This document shows, one piece after another, positions 33,221 through 40,180 of a stretch of 43,238 nucleotides of DNA. The stretch is from Planctomycetaceae bacterium (GTDB taxonomy: Bacteria; Planctomycetota; Planctomycetia; Pirellulales; UBA1268): NCBI GenBank assembly GCA_005791575.1, contig SXWA01000009.1, positions 1 to 43,238 of the forward strand, in the 5' to 3' direction. A program made the translations under genes and the position numbers. Under the pieces are notes generated by a model that was given only the letters and a program-made list of their open reading frames with translations, was not told where the DNA came from and did not search any database. The number at the start of each line of letters is the position of its first letter. Positions within the stretch are counted from its first letter, which is position 1.

Positions 33221-33226
33221 AGTATA
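33221..33226 (-). promoter_or_regulatory. possible -10 box TATACT
   Basis: On the minus strand 'ccgcTATACTcccg' lies 64 bp upstream of ATG 33157, in the 92-bp gap before the PqaA-like gene. There is no -35 match. The same TATACT is seen at 38416. Confidence 0.35.
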
Positions 33227-33249
33227 GCGGTTCGGTGCCGGAGGCGGCT

Positions 33250-33906
33250 TCACAGGCCCCCGTCGGTGAGCGACCCGAGCCCGCCGGTCGGTGCGGCCGG
33301 ATGCCACACCGGCCAGTTGTCCACCGCGCGGCTGTTGAACGTGACGAGATCGATCTCGACCGAACGTGGCCAGGGGGCGGTGGCGTCCTTCGGGGCATGG
33401 TAGAAGAACGCTGAAAAGTCCTTCACGCGCCGCGGGCCGGGGCGGCGCGTCTGGTCGGCGGGATTGTGGGGGGAGACCACCAGGAGGAAGTCGCTCGGCG
33501 CGACTCCCCTGACCTCGCTGTCGCGCCACGGCGCGAACATGCAGCGCATCATCGGCGGGCGGTTCCGCGCGGCGCTCGCGTTGGCCGCGGCCGCCACCGT
33601 CTGGCGGACGTCGAGGGCGTCGAACAGCGCCCGCTCCTCCATGAACGGGAGGATCTCCCGGGCCCAGCCCCCGGGATTGGGTGGCGTCGGCGGCGGTGGC
33701 AAGAGCCCCTTGCGCGCGTCGCAGTACATGTCGAGGGCCAGCGACAATTGCCGCTTGTGGTCGGCGCACTCGGCCCGTGCCATCCCCGCGCGCACCGAGT
33801 GGATCGCCGGAAACATCAGCGACACCATGATCCCGATGATCGCCAGGCAGACGAGCAACTCGACGAGGGAGACGCCACGGCGGCAGACGGGCGAGGACGT
33901 GGGCAT
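33250..33906 (-). CDS. Prepilin-like protein, DUF1559-related
   Basis: 218 aa. The pilin-type leader 'RRGVSLVELLVCLAIIGIMV' has the conserved Glu at +5 but Val/Ser where most have Phe/Thr. 'LMFPAIHSVRAGMARAECAD' and 'HKRQLSLALDMYC' echo DUF1559. The protein lacks the H-X9-DG C-terminus and is much shorter (about 220 vs 360 aa), so it is a divergent member. It contains a Pro run 'LLPPPPTPPNPGG'. It sits between the isomerase-like gene (63-bp gap) and the PqaA-like gene on the same strand. Confidence 0.85.
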   Translation of the reverse strand: MPTSSPVCRRGVSLVELLVCLAIIGIMVSLMFPAIHSVRAGMARAECADHKRQLSLALDMYCDARKGLLPPPPTPPNPGGWAREILPFMEERALFDALDVRQTVAAAANASAARNRPPMMRCMFAPWRDSEVRGVAPSDFLLVVSPHNPADQTRRPGPRRVKDFSAFFYHAPKDATAPWPRSVEIDLVTFNSRAVDNWPVWHPAAPTGGLGSLTDGGL

Positions 33907-33969
33907 GGCGGGTTCGCTCCCGGGCGCGGCGACTCGACGGCAAGGATAGCGGACCGAGGACCGGGCTCC

Positions 33970-34953
33970 TCAGTCGCCCGGCGCGATACCGGCCGCCGCG
34001 GAGACACCGGCCGCGGCAAAGGCCCCGCGCATCGCGCGGTGGCAGTCGCGTGCCGCCGCAGCGGGATCGTAGCCAGGCCGCTTCGAGACCTGGCCGCTCA
34101 CTTCGCAGCAGACGTCGCCGCGGTACCCGGCCGCGACGAGCCCGCGGAGGATCGCGGCGTGGTCGGGGGTGCCGGTGGCACCGGGCAGTTCGAAACCCAC
34201 CGTGCCCCCGCGCTCCACCGCATCCTTGACCGCCACGTGAAACACCCGCGGGGCCGCCGTCACGAGCGTGGCGGCGGGATCGATGCCGCGGAAAACGAGA
34301 TGGCTGGCGTCGAACACCAACCCCAGGGAGGCATGATCGCCGAGTTGGGCGAGCAGCCAGAGCCCGTCCGCCGGTGTCGATAGCGCGCCGAAGCGGTGCG
34401 GCTTGACGGCGATCCTGAAGCCCTCGCGGCCCGCCAGGTCGCGCCAGTCGCCGACGCGATCGACGACCATCCCGCGCACCTCCTCCCAGCGACCCCCGCC
34501 GAGCACCGTCTGCACCAGGGGCACCCGGTCGGGGGCGAGGTCGCGCGACAGGGCGGCGGCACGGGCGAGCCGTTCGAGCTGGCCGCGGTGAACCGTCTCA
34601 TCGGCCGCCGGGGGGAGATTCTCCATCAGCGCCGAAAGGACGAGGCCCCGGCCGGCCAGCCGCGCGCGGAGGTCGTGACGGTCGACGGCGGTGAGCCGCT
34701 CGGGTGCCATCGGCCCGTCGGCGAGGGCCGCGACCTCGATCGAATCGAAGCCGGTGTCGGCGACGAGGTCGACCGCCGCGGCGGGGGCGAGCGACTGCAT
34801 GCCGTAGGTGCCGATCCCGAGCGTGATCGGCGGCGCCAACGCCTCGGCCGCGCCAACCGCCGGAGCGGCGAGCACTGCGGCGACGAGCAGACGGCGCCGC
34901 GGCACCGCGCCCGCCTGCCGTGCTGCCCTCCCCGCCGCCTGTCTTCGTTGCAT
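33970..34953 (-). CDS. Exported TIM-barrel sugar phosphate isomerase/epimerase-like protein
   Basis: 327 aa, AP-endonuclease-2/xylose-isomerase-like. A basic N-terminus with 'PRRRLLVAAVLAAPAVGAAE' suggests export (Tat-like). The barrel strands are visible as 'LGIGTYGMQSL', 'GFDSIEVAALADG', 'FRIAVKPHRFGALSTP', 'LGLVFDASHLVFRGID', 'RVFHVAVKDAV' and 'GYRGDVCCEVSGQV', supplying candidate metal ligands (Glu, His, Asp). Where many homologs have a Glu in 'ExH', this has 'VKPH'. The start ATG 34953 lies 13 bp after the FN3 gene stop, so co-transcription is likely. The substrate is unknown. Confidence 0.85.
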   Translation of the reverse strand: MQRRQAAGRAARQAGAVPRRRLLVAAVLAAPAVGAAEALAPPITLGIGTYGMQSLAPAAAVDLVADTGFDSIEVAALADGPMAPERLTAVDRHDLRARLAGRGLVLSALMENLPPAADETVHRGQLERLARAAALSRDLAPDRVPLVQTVLGGGRWEEVRGMVVDRVGDWRDLAGREGFRIAVKPHRFGALSTPADGLWLLAQLGDHASLGLVFDASHLVFRGIDPAATLVTAAPRVFHVAVKDAVERGGTVGFELPGATGTPDHAAILRGLVAAGYRGDVCCEVSGQVSKRPGYDPAAAARDCHRAMRGAFAAAGVSAAAGIAPGD

Positions 34954-34966
34954 GGCGTGGCGCCGC

Positions 34967-37900
34967 TCAGCCGATCGTCACCGTCCGTTGACCGGAGGGC
35001 TGGCTGTCGCCGGCGGCGTTCCTGGCGATGACTCGGAAGGCGTAGTTGGCCCCCCGCACCAGGCCCGTCACCGAGCGCGTGCGCCCGGTCGAGATCCCGT
35101 CGTCGAACGTGCTCCAGACGGCGCTCGAGAGCCGGCGGAACTGGATCACGTAGTCGGTGATCGCCGCGCCCCCGGTGCTCGCCGGCAGTGTCCAGGAGAG
35201 GGTCGCCTGAGCGGCGCCGGCCGTGATCGACACCCACTGCGGCGGGCTCGGCGGGGCGAGGATCGTCGCGGCGGCGTTCGCCGAGGGGAGGCCGTCGGCC
35301 ACGGCGCTGCGCGCCACCACGCGGAACAGGTAGTTCGCCCCGCCCGCCAGGCCGGTGACGGTGGCGCTGGTGGCGGTCGAGATGCCGTCGGCGAAGGTCG
35401 ACCAGGCGGCCACGCTCGCGCGGCGGAACTGCACGAGATAGTCGGTGATCGGGCTGCCGCCGGTGGCGGCGGGGGCCGTCCAGGCGATCTGTGCCGAACC
35501 GGCGCCGCCGGTCACGCGCAGCGTTGTGGCGGCCCCCGGAGGGCCGAGCACGGTGGCGATCCTGGCTGCCGAAGGCGGGGCATCGCCGACGCGGTTGCGG
35601 GCGATCACCTGGAAGGCGTAGTTGGCGCCACCGGTCAGGCCGGTGACGGTGGTGGCGGTCGCGGCGGAGACGCCGTCGTCGAAGGTCGACCACGCCGCCA
35701 CGCTCACGCGGCGGAACTGGACGACGTCGGCGGTGAGCACCGTGCCGCCGGTGTTGCCCGGCGCCGTCCAGGTCAGCCGCGCCGTTCCGTTGCCGCCGGT
35801 CACCGCCAGGCCGCTGGCCGGCGCCGGCGGAGCCACCGGGATCACCGCGGCCGAGGGCTGCGACCAGGGACCGATCCCGTCGGCGTCGATCGTCGCCACG
35901 CGGAATCGGGAGGGGGTGCCGTTGGTCAGCCCGGTTGCGGTCAGCGCCGGCGTGGTGCCGGCGGTGTCGGGGAGCGACGTCCAGGTGGCGCCGTCGTCGG
36001 CAGTCTGCTCGACCCGCCAGCCGGTCACCGGCAGGCCGGGCGGCGCGGCGGGAGCGGTCCATGTGAGGCTCACCTGCCGATCCCCCGGCGTGCCCGTCAG
36101 GCCGGTGGCCGCCGCGCGGGCGGTGACGGTGAACGTCGCCGTCGCCGTCAGTCCGTTGCCGTCGGTGGCGGTGATCACCACCGCCTCGTTCCCGAGCGGT
36201 GCCGGCGGCACGAGCGACCAGGTCCACGTGCCACCCGGTTCGCGGGTCACCGTGCCGAGCGCTGCCGAGAGGGTGACCGTCTGCCCGGCGTCGGGATGGC
36301 CCCAGGTGCCGGTGGCGGTGATCGTGGTGCCGACCGCCCCGCTGACGGCGCTCGTGCCGGCGGCGACCGTGGGGGGGGAGGCGGGCGGGGCGTCGTTGTC
36401 GGCGATGAACACGATCTCGGGAAGGACGTAGGCCTCGGCATAGCCGGCGTCGGAAGTGGCGATCTTGTGGTTCACGTAGGAGCGGTGTGGTCCCTCGACG
36501 AGCGCGTCGTCCACCGCACCGACGCGCACCTGCTGCGGCACGTTCCAGTTGGCGGCGGTGAAGATCAGCGAACCGGAGCCATCGGCGGCGTTCACGGCCG
36601 TCAGCTGGCTGGTGACCGGCTCGAGGGTGATCGCGACGTCCTGCCCCGGCTGCCGCATGAGGACCAGGGAATAGGTGTCGGTCGCGCCCCCCTCGCCGAT
36701 GTCGGTCTGGCCGTCGCTGGGGAGGATCATCACCGCCGGATAATCGTTGTCGATGATGCTGACGATCACGCGCGGCATCCCCACGCCGTCGTAGGCCGGG
36801 TCGGCGCTGTGCGGCACGTGGCGCACCGTCGAGCGGTGGAGGCTCTGCTCGGTGGCATCGTCGACGGCACGCACGACCACCGTCTGCGGGATGTTCCAGT
36901 CGTCCGGCGTGAAGCGCAGGCTGGTGCCCTGCGGATCGGCGGCAGGGAAGGCACGCAGCTTTGCCGCCGGTGCGACGAGATCGACGACCACGTCGTCCGT
37001 GGGCCGCTCGCGGAGGACGATCGTGTAGGAGTCCTCGTAGCCCGACTCGCTCACGAGCGTCGCCCCACCCGGCTCCACGATCACGGCGCCGGCACCGGTC
37101 GGGTTCTGCACCGCGTCGAGGTCGGGGTTGATGTCGAAATGCATCGCGCCCCGGCCGTTCTCCTCCCAGCCGCGGAAGTCGAGGTGGGCCTGGCGCAGAT
37201 ACCCCGCCTCACCCCCGGAAAAGACACCTTCGATCCAGCCGCTGGTCATGTTGTCGAAGCCGAACACGCCGTCGATCCCCGGGGCGATGTCGGCCACCAG
37301 CCACAGGAGGTTGGTCCACACCAGATCGACACCCTGCTCGGTGGGCACGTGGACCGAGTCGATCATGAACACCGGCGCGTCGCGCGAGCCCCCCACGCCG
37401 CCGACCGTCTCGGTGCGCGTGTAGCCGATGTCGTCGGAGTCGAGGGTGCCGTCGCCGTTGGAATCGAGCCCGAGCGACATCGCGATCGCGGTCGAGACGA
37501 TCGTCACCTGGGCCCCGGTGTCGAACATGAAGTTGCCGCCGACGACGGCGCTGCCGTGGTGGACCTCGGCCGTGAAGAAGGGGATGTCGGCCCAGACGGG
37601 TGGGAACTCCCCCTCGATGACATGGCCGTCGGGGGAGAAGTTCACCCGGTCGTCGATGTTCACCGTGTAACGGGGGCCGGTGGGCGCGGGCACCTCCATG
37701 GCGAACTCTGTCGCCATGAGGTAGTTGCCCTCGTTGAACGAGAGCCACGGCGTGAAATCGAGGGTCGTCACCCGCTCCGTCATCGCCGGCATCCCCACGA
37801 TGCCGAACGGACCGAACATGCTCACGTCGCGCGTGGCGTCGGAGATCACCCGGGTGTCGGCGAGCGATTGGCGCTCGCCGCTGGTGCCGGCGAAGTCGAA

Positions 37901-38287
37901 CTGGTAGGGGGCGGAGATGTCGAACAGCTGCGTGCCGCCGATGCCGAGCTCCTCGAACACCCCTTCGGTCTGGTAGGGGGGTGGCGACTCGTTCATGTCG
38001 TCGACACCGGTCTTGAAGACGAGGATCGTGTTGGCGCCGGTGTCGAGGAGCCAGCTGTTGAAGATGTCGGGGCCGATCGACTGCCCGGCGGCATTGCCGA
38101 ACTCGACGGTCACGCGCGGCTGGTCGAGGGCGACGTTGTCGCTGGGGCCGAGATCGATGAATGGGCGTGGGCCCGCGGCCGCGAGGGCGTGGCGCACCTC
38201 GAGCCGTTCGGGGCCGATGGCGCGGCCCCGGCCGGGATGCGTGCCGGTCGCTCGTCGGCTGGGCCATCGTCGCCGTCGGGTCGCCAT
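34967..38287 (-). CDS. LEPR-XLL-like protein with aspartic-protease-like halves and FN3 repeats
   Basis: 1106 aa from ATG 38287, with GAGGAG 7 bp upstream. The N-terminus 'IGPERLEVRHALAA' resembles the planctomycete LEPR-XLL export motif. Two aspartic-protease-type motifs follow, 'LLDTGANTILVF' near residue 80 and 'FMFDTGAQVTIVS' near 255, about 174 residues apart, which fits a pepsin-like two-lobed layout. 'DSNGDGTLDSDD' near 275 looks like an EF-hand loop. Next come two Calx-beta-like/'DDATEQSLHRS' segments, one beta-sandwich ('DGNGLTATATFTVTA') and four FN3 modules. The last three FN3 modules are near-repeats ('QFRR.SVAAWSTF.DG') of about 95 residues. It ends 'RTVTIG' without a membrane anchor. 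It is the first gene of the minus cluster down to 31688. Confidence 0.85.
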   Translation of the reverse strand: MATRRRRWPSRRATGTHPGRGRAIGPERLEVRHALAAAGPRPFIDLGPSDNVALDQPRVTVEFGNAAGQSIGPDIFNSWLLDTGANTILVFKTGVDDMNESPPPYQTEGVFEELGIGGTQLFDISAPYQFDFAGTSGERQSLADTRVISDATRDVSMFGPFGIVGMPAMTERVTTLDFTPWLSFNEGNYLMATEFAMEVPAPTGPRYTVNIDDRVNFSPDGHVIEGEFPPVWADIPFFTAEVHHGSAVVGGNFMFDTGAQVTIVSTAIAMSLGLDSNGDGTLDSDDIGYTRTETVGGVGGSRDAPVFMIDSVHVPTEQGVDLVWTNLLWLVADIAPGIDGVFGFDNMTSGWIEGVFSGGEAGYLRQAHLDFRGWEENGRGAMHFDINPDLDAVQNPTGAGAVIVEPGGATLVSESGYEDSYTIVLRERPTDDVVVDLVAPAAKLRAFPAADPQGTSLRFTPDDWNIPQTVVVRAVDDATEQSLHRSTVRHVPHSADPAYDGVGMPRVIVSIIDNDYPAVMILPSDGQTDIGEGGATDTYSLVLMRQPGQDVAITLEPVTSQLTAVNAADGSGSLIFTAANWNVPQQVRVGAVDDALVEGPHRSYVNHKIATSDAGYAEAYVLPEIVFIADNDAPPASPPTVAAGTSAVSGAVGTTITATGTWGHPDAGQTVTLSAALGTVTREPGGTWTWSLVPPAPLGNEAVVITATDGNGLTATATFTVTARAAATGLTGTPGDRQVSLTWTAPAAPPGLPVTGWRVEQTADDGATWTSLPDTAGTTPALTATGLTNGTPSRFRVATIDADGIGPWSQPSAAVIPVAPPAPASGLAVTGGNGTARLTWTAPGNTGGTVLTADVVQFRRVSVAAWSTFDDGVSAATATTVTGLTGGANYAFQVIARNRVGDAPPSAARIATVLGPPGAATTLRVTGGAGSAQIAWTAPAATGGSPITDYLVQFRRASVAAWSTFADGISTATSATVTGLAGGANYLFRVVARSAVADGLPSANAAATILAPPSPPQWVSITAGAAQATLSWTLPASTGGAAITDYVIQFRRLSSAVWSTFDDGISTGRTRSVTGLVRGANYAFRVIARNAAGDSQPSGQRTVTIG

Positions 38288-38415
38288 GGCAGACTCCTCG
38301 CGTGCGTGGTCGCGGCTTGCCCGGGAATGCGCTGCCCGGTGCCGGTGGCGCGGCCGCACCCGCCGTGCGGCCAGCCGGCCCCTGGCACGATCACCGCCCC
38401 CCGATCCGGGAACGC

Positions 38416-38421
38416 AGTATA
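38416..38421 (-). promoter_or_regulatory. possible -10 box TATACT
   Basis: On the minus strand 'tcccTATACTgcg' lies 129 bp upstream of ATG 38287, in the gap after the rhodanese stop. No -35 match is seen at 16-18 bp. Confidence 0.4.
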
Positions 38422-38471
38422 GGGATCGCTTCCGGCCTCCGCCCCGGGAGAATCGCCCGGTCGGAGGGGGG

Positions 38472-38888
38472 CTACTTCCCCTTCGTCGCCGGGAAGCCCG
38501 CCTCGACGAGGTCGGGGTAGCCCGGCTTGAGGGCGCGGACGTCGTAGCCGAGCGGCTTGAGCTGGTCGGCCACCTTCTGACAGCGGCCGCCGGCCTGGCA
38601 GTGGAGGTAGATGACCTTGTCCTTGGGGAGGACCTTGGCGACCGCCTCCTTGTCGATCTGCTTGAGGCTGCTCATCGGCAGGTGCCGGGCCTCGCGCAGG
38701 TGCCCCTCCTCCCATTCGTCGGCCTCGCGCACGTCGACGATCACCGCCGACTTCTCGGCCAGCCCCTTCTTCACGGTGTCGAGCGAATCCTTCGTGTGCT
38801 CGGCCGCGGCGGGCAGGGCGACGATCGCGAGGAGGGCGGGCAGGACGACGGCGGCGACGGCACGGGCAGTGGACCGGGGCGTGGGCAT
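38472..38888 (-). CDS. Exported single-domain rhodanese
   Basis: 138 aa from ATG 38888, with GGAGG 5 bp upstream. The signal peptide 'AVAAVVLPALLAIVALPAAA' directs it to the periplasm. The rhodanese fold is shown by 'KSAVIVDVREADEWEEGHL', 'ARHLPMSSL' and the active-site loop 'HCQAGGRCQKVADQL', where the first Cys is the expected sulfur-carrying nucleophile. It ends 'PDLVEAGFPATKGK'. Rhodaneses transfer sulfane sulfur, but the acceptor cannot be guessed here. The arsenate-reductase-like gene lies 108 bp upstream on the same strand, so a thiol/stress link is possible. Confidence 0.92.
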   Translation of the reverse strand: MPTPRSTARAVAAVVLPALLAIVALPAAAEHTKDSLDTVKKGLAEKSAVIVDVREADEWEEGHLREARHLPMSSLKQIDKEAVAKVLPKDKVIYLHCQAGGRCQKVADQLKPLGYDVRALKPGYPDLVEAGFPATKGK

Positions 38889-38996
38889 GGTGGCCTCCGC
38901 GGCAGGGAAGGGAGGGATCATCACCCTCCCTGCATAGCAGAAAGCGGCCGCGGGCCGGAAGGCGGGCATGCCGGCCGCTGGGCCCGACCCCGTGGG

Positions 38997-39395
38997 TCAG
39001 CCCGGCGCCCCGAGCGCGGAGAGGAGGCCCTTCACCTGCCCCTCGATCAGGTCGCGGACGCCACGGAACGCCACCTCGTCCATCTCGCGGGGGTCGGGGA
39101 TCCGCCAATCGATCCGCCGCGCCGCCGGCACCAGCGGGCACTCGTCGCCACAGCCCATCGTCACCACCACGTCCACGGGGGTGCCGTTGAAGGCCTCGAG
39201 GCCCTTCGAGGTGTGGGTGGTGAGGTCGTACCCTTTCTCCGCCATCGCGGCGATCGCACGCGGGTTGATCCGCCCGGAGGGTCGTGAGCCGGCACTGGCC
39301 GCCGCCACCCGGCCGGCGCCATGGAGCCGCGCGAAGGCCTCCGCCATCTGGCTCCGGTTGGAGTTTTCGACGCAGACGAAAAGGATCGTTTTCAT
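38997..39395 (-). CDS. arsC: Arsenate reductase (LMW-PTP type)
   Basis: 132 aa from ATG 39395. The low-molecular-weight phosphatase fold begins 'KTILFVCVENSNRSQMAEA', with the CX5R P-loop (CVENSNR). The pattern 'VVTMGCGDECP' supplies the extra Cys pair used by thioredoxin-coupled arsenate reductases, and 'RIDWRIPDP' carries the general-acid Asp. This supports an ArsC rather than a protein phosphatase. It would reduce arsenate to arsenite in the cytoplasm. No arsenite pump or ArsR gene is in the window; an operator-like palindrome lies in the gap upstream (39470-39490). Confidence 0.87.
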   Translation of the reverse strand: MKTILFVCVENSNRSQMAEAFARLHGAGRVAAASAGSRPSGRINPRAIAAMAEKGYDLTTHTSKGLEAFNGTPVDVVVTMGCGDECPLVPAARRIDWRIPDPREMDEVAFRGVRDLIEGQVKGLLSALGAPG

Positions 39396-39469
39396 CGGTG
39401 CCACCGCAACCGCCCGGGGGCGTGTGTGGAGACGGTATGAATGAGCGCTGATCGTGCGGCTGGACCGAC

Positions 39470-39490
39470 GGAGAATACCCGGTATTCTCC
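39470..39490. promoter_or_regulatory. 21-bp palindrome, possible operator
   Basis: GGAGAATACC-C-GGTATTCTCC is a perfect inverted repeat with 10-bp arms and a 1-nt centre. It sits in the gap between the divergent arsC-like gene (75 bp from its start) and the sigma factor gene (63 bp from its start). Confidence 0.6.
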
Positions 39491-39505
39491 CGAGGTGGGG
39501 TGAGC

Positions 39506-39522
39506 GCCCGCCGGAAGCGGGC
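39506..39522 (+). other. Leader hairpin before the sigma factor gene
   Basis: GCCCGC-CGGAA-GCGGGC forms a 6-bp stem 31 bp upstream of ATG 39553. It may be part of the sigma factor mRNA leader. Function is unknown. Confidence 0.4.
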
Positions 39523-39552
39523 TCTCGCCCCCTCCTGGTCGGGAATCTCCGC

Positions 39553-40173
39553 ATGCCCTCTCCGCGCACGACCCGCGTGAGCCTGCTGGCGAAGATCGGC
39601 GCGGATCCGTGCGATGCGGCCGCCTGGTCCGATTTCGTCGCCACCTACGGCACCGTCGTCGTGCAATGGTGCCGCCGGCACGGTCTTCAGCATTCCGACG
39701 CCCACGACGTGGCGCAGGACGTGCTCGTCCGGTTCTGGCGGCACGCGGAGAAATTCCACTACGACCCCGCGCGGCGCTTCCGCTCGTACCTCCGGCGGAT
39801 CGTCGTCACCGCCGTGGCCGACTGGAGCACGGCCCGGCGTGCCGACCGGAACGGCACCGGTGACACGGCGCTGCAGGCGTTGCTCGTCAGCGTGCCGGCG
39901 CGGGAAGGCCTCGCCCGGGAGATCGAGGAGGCCTTCGACATGGAACTGCTCGACTGCGCGATGCGCGCGGTCGAGGGGCGCGTGCGGCCGCGCACCTGGG
40001 AGGCGTTCCGGTTGCAGGCCGTGGACGGAGTGCCGGCGGCCGAGGTGGCCTCACGGCTGGGGATGACCGTCGACAACGCCTACCGGGCGCGGAGCCATGT
40101 CCTCCGCCTCCTCAAGCGGAAGGTCGCGCAGCTGGGGAATCCCGCTGCCGATCCCGGCACCGTCGCGTCGTGA
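39553..40173 (+). CDS. ECF-type RNA polymerase sigma factor
   Basis: 206 aa from ATG 39553; the track start at 39454 gives a non-conserved leader. Region 2 is visible as 'WSDFVATYGTVVVQWCRR' and 'DAHDVAQDVLVRFWRHAEKF', followed by 'FRSYLRRIVVTAVADW' (region 2.4-like). Region 4 is 'AAEVASRLGMTVDNAYRARSHVLRLLKRK', a helix-turn-helix expected to bind the -35 element. It belongs to the extracytoplasmic-function type common in planctomycetes. Its stop is 7 bp before the kinase ATG, and the pair is probably one transcript in which the kinase tunes the sigma factor, as is known for ECF-STK pairs. Confidence 0.92.
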   Translation: MPSPRTTRVSLLAKIGADPCDAAAWSDFVATYGTVVVQWCRRHGLQHSDAHDVAQDVLVRFWRHAEKFHYDPARRFRSYLRRIVVTAVADWSTARRADRNGTGDTALQALLVSVPAREGLAREIEEAFDMELLDCAMRAVEGRVRPRTWEAFRLQAVDGVPAAEVASRLGMTVDNAYRARSHVLRLLKRKVAQLGNPAADPGTVAS

Positions 40174-40180
40174 GGCCGTG

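Noticed and set aside
35000-35830. Mobile or recombinational DNA repeat
   Set aside because: The similarity is explained by adjacent FN3 domains of about 95 residues within one coding frame.
34808-38422. 1204-aa plus-strand ORF opposite the FN3 protein
   Set aside because: Low-complexity shadow of a repeat-rich gene; the minus strand holds the DTGA and FN3 motifs and a good RBS.
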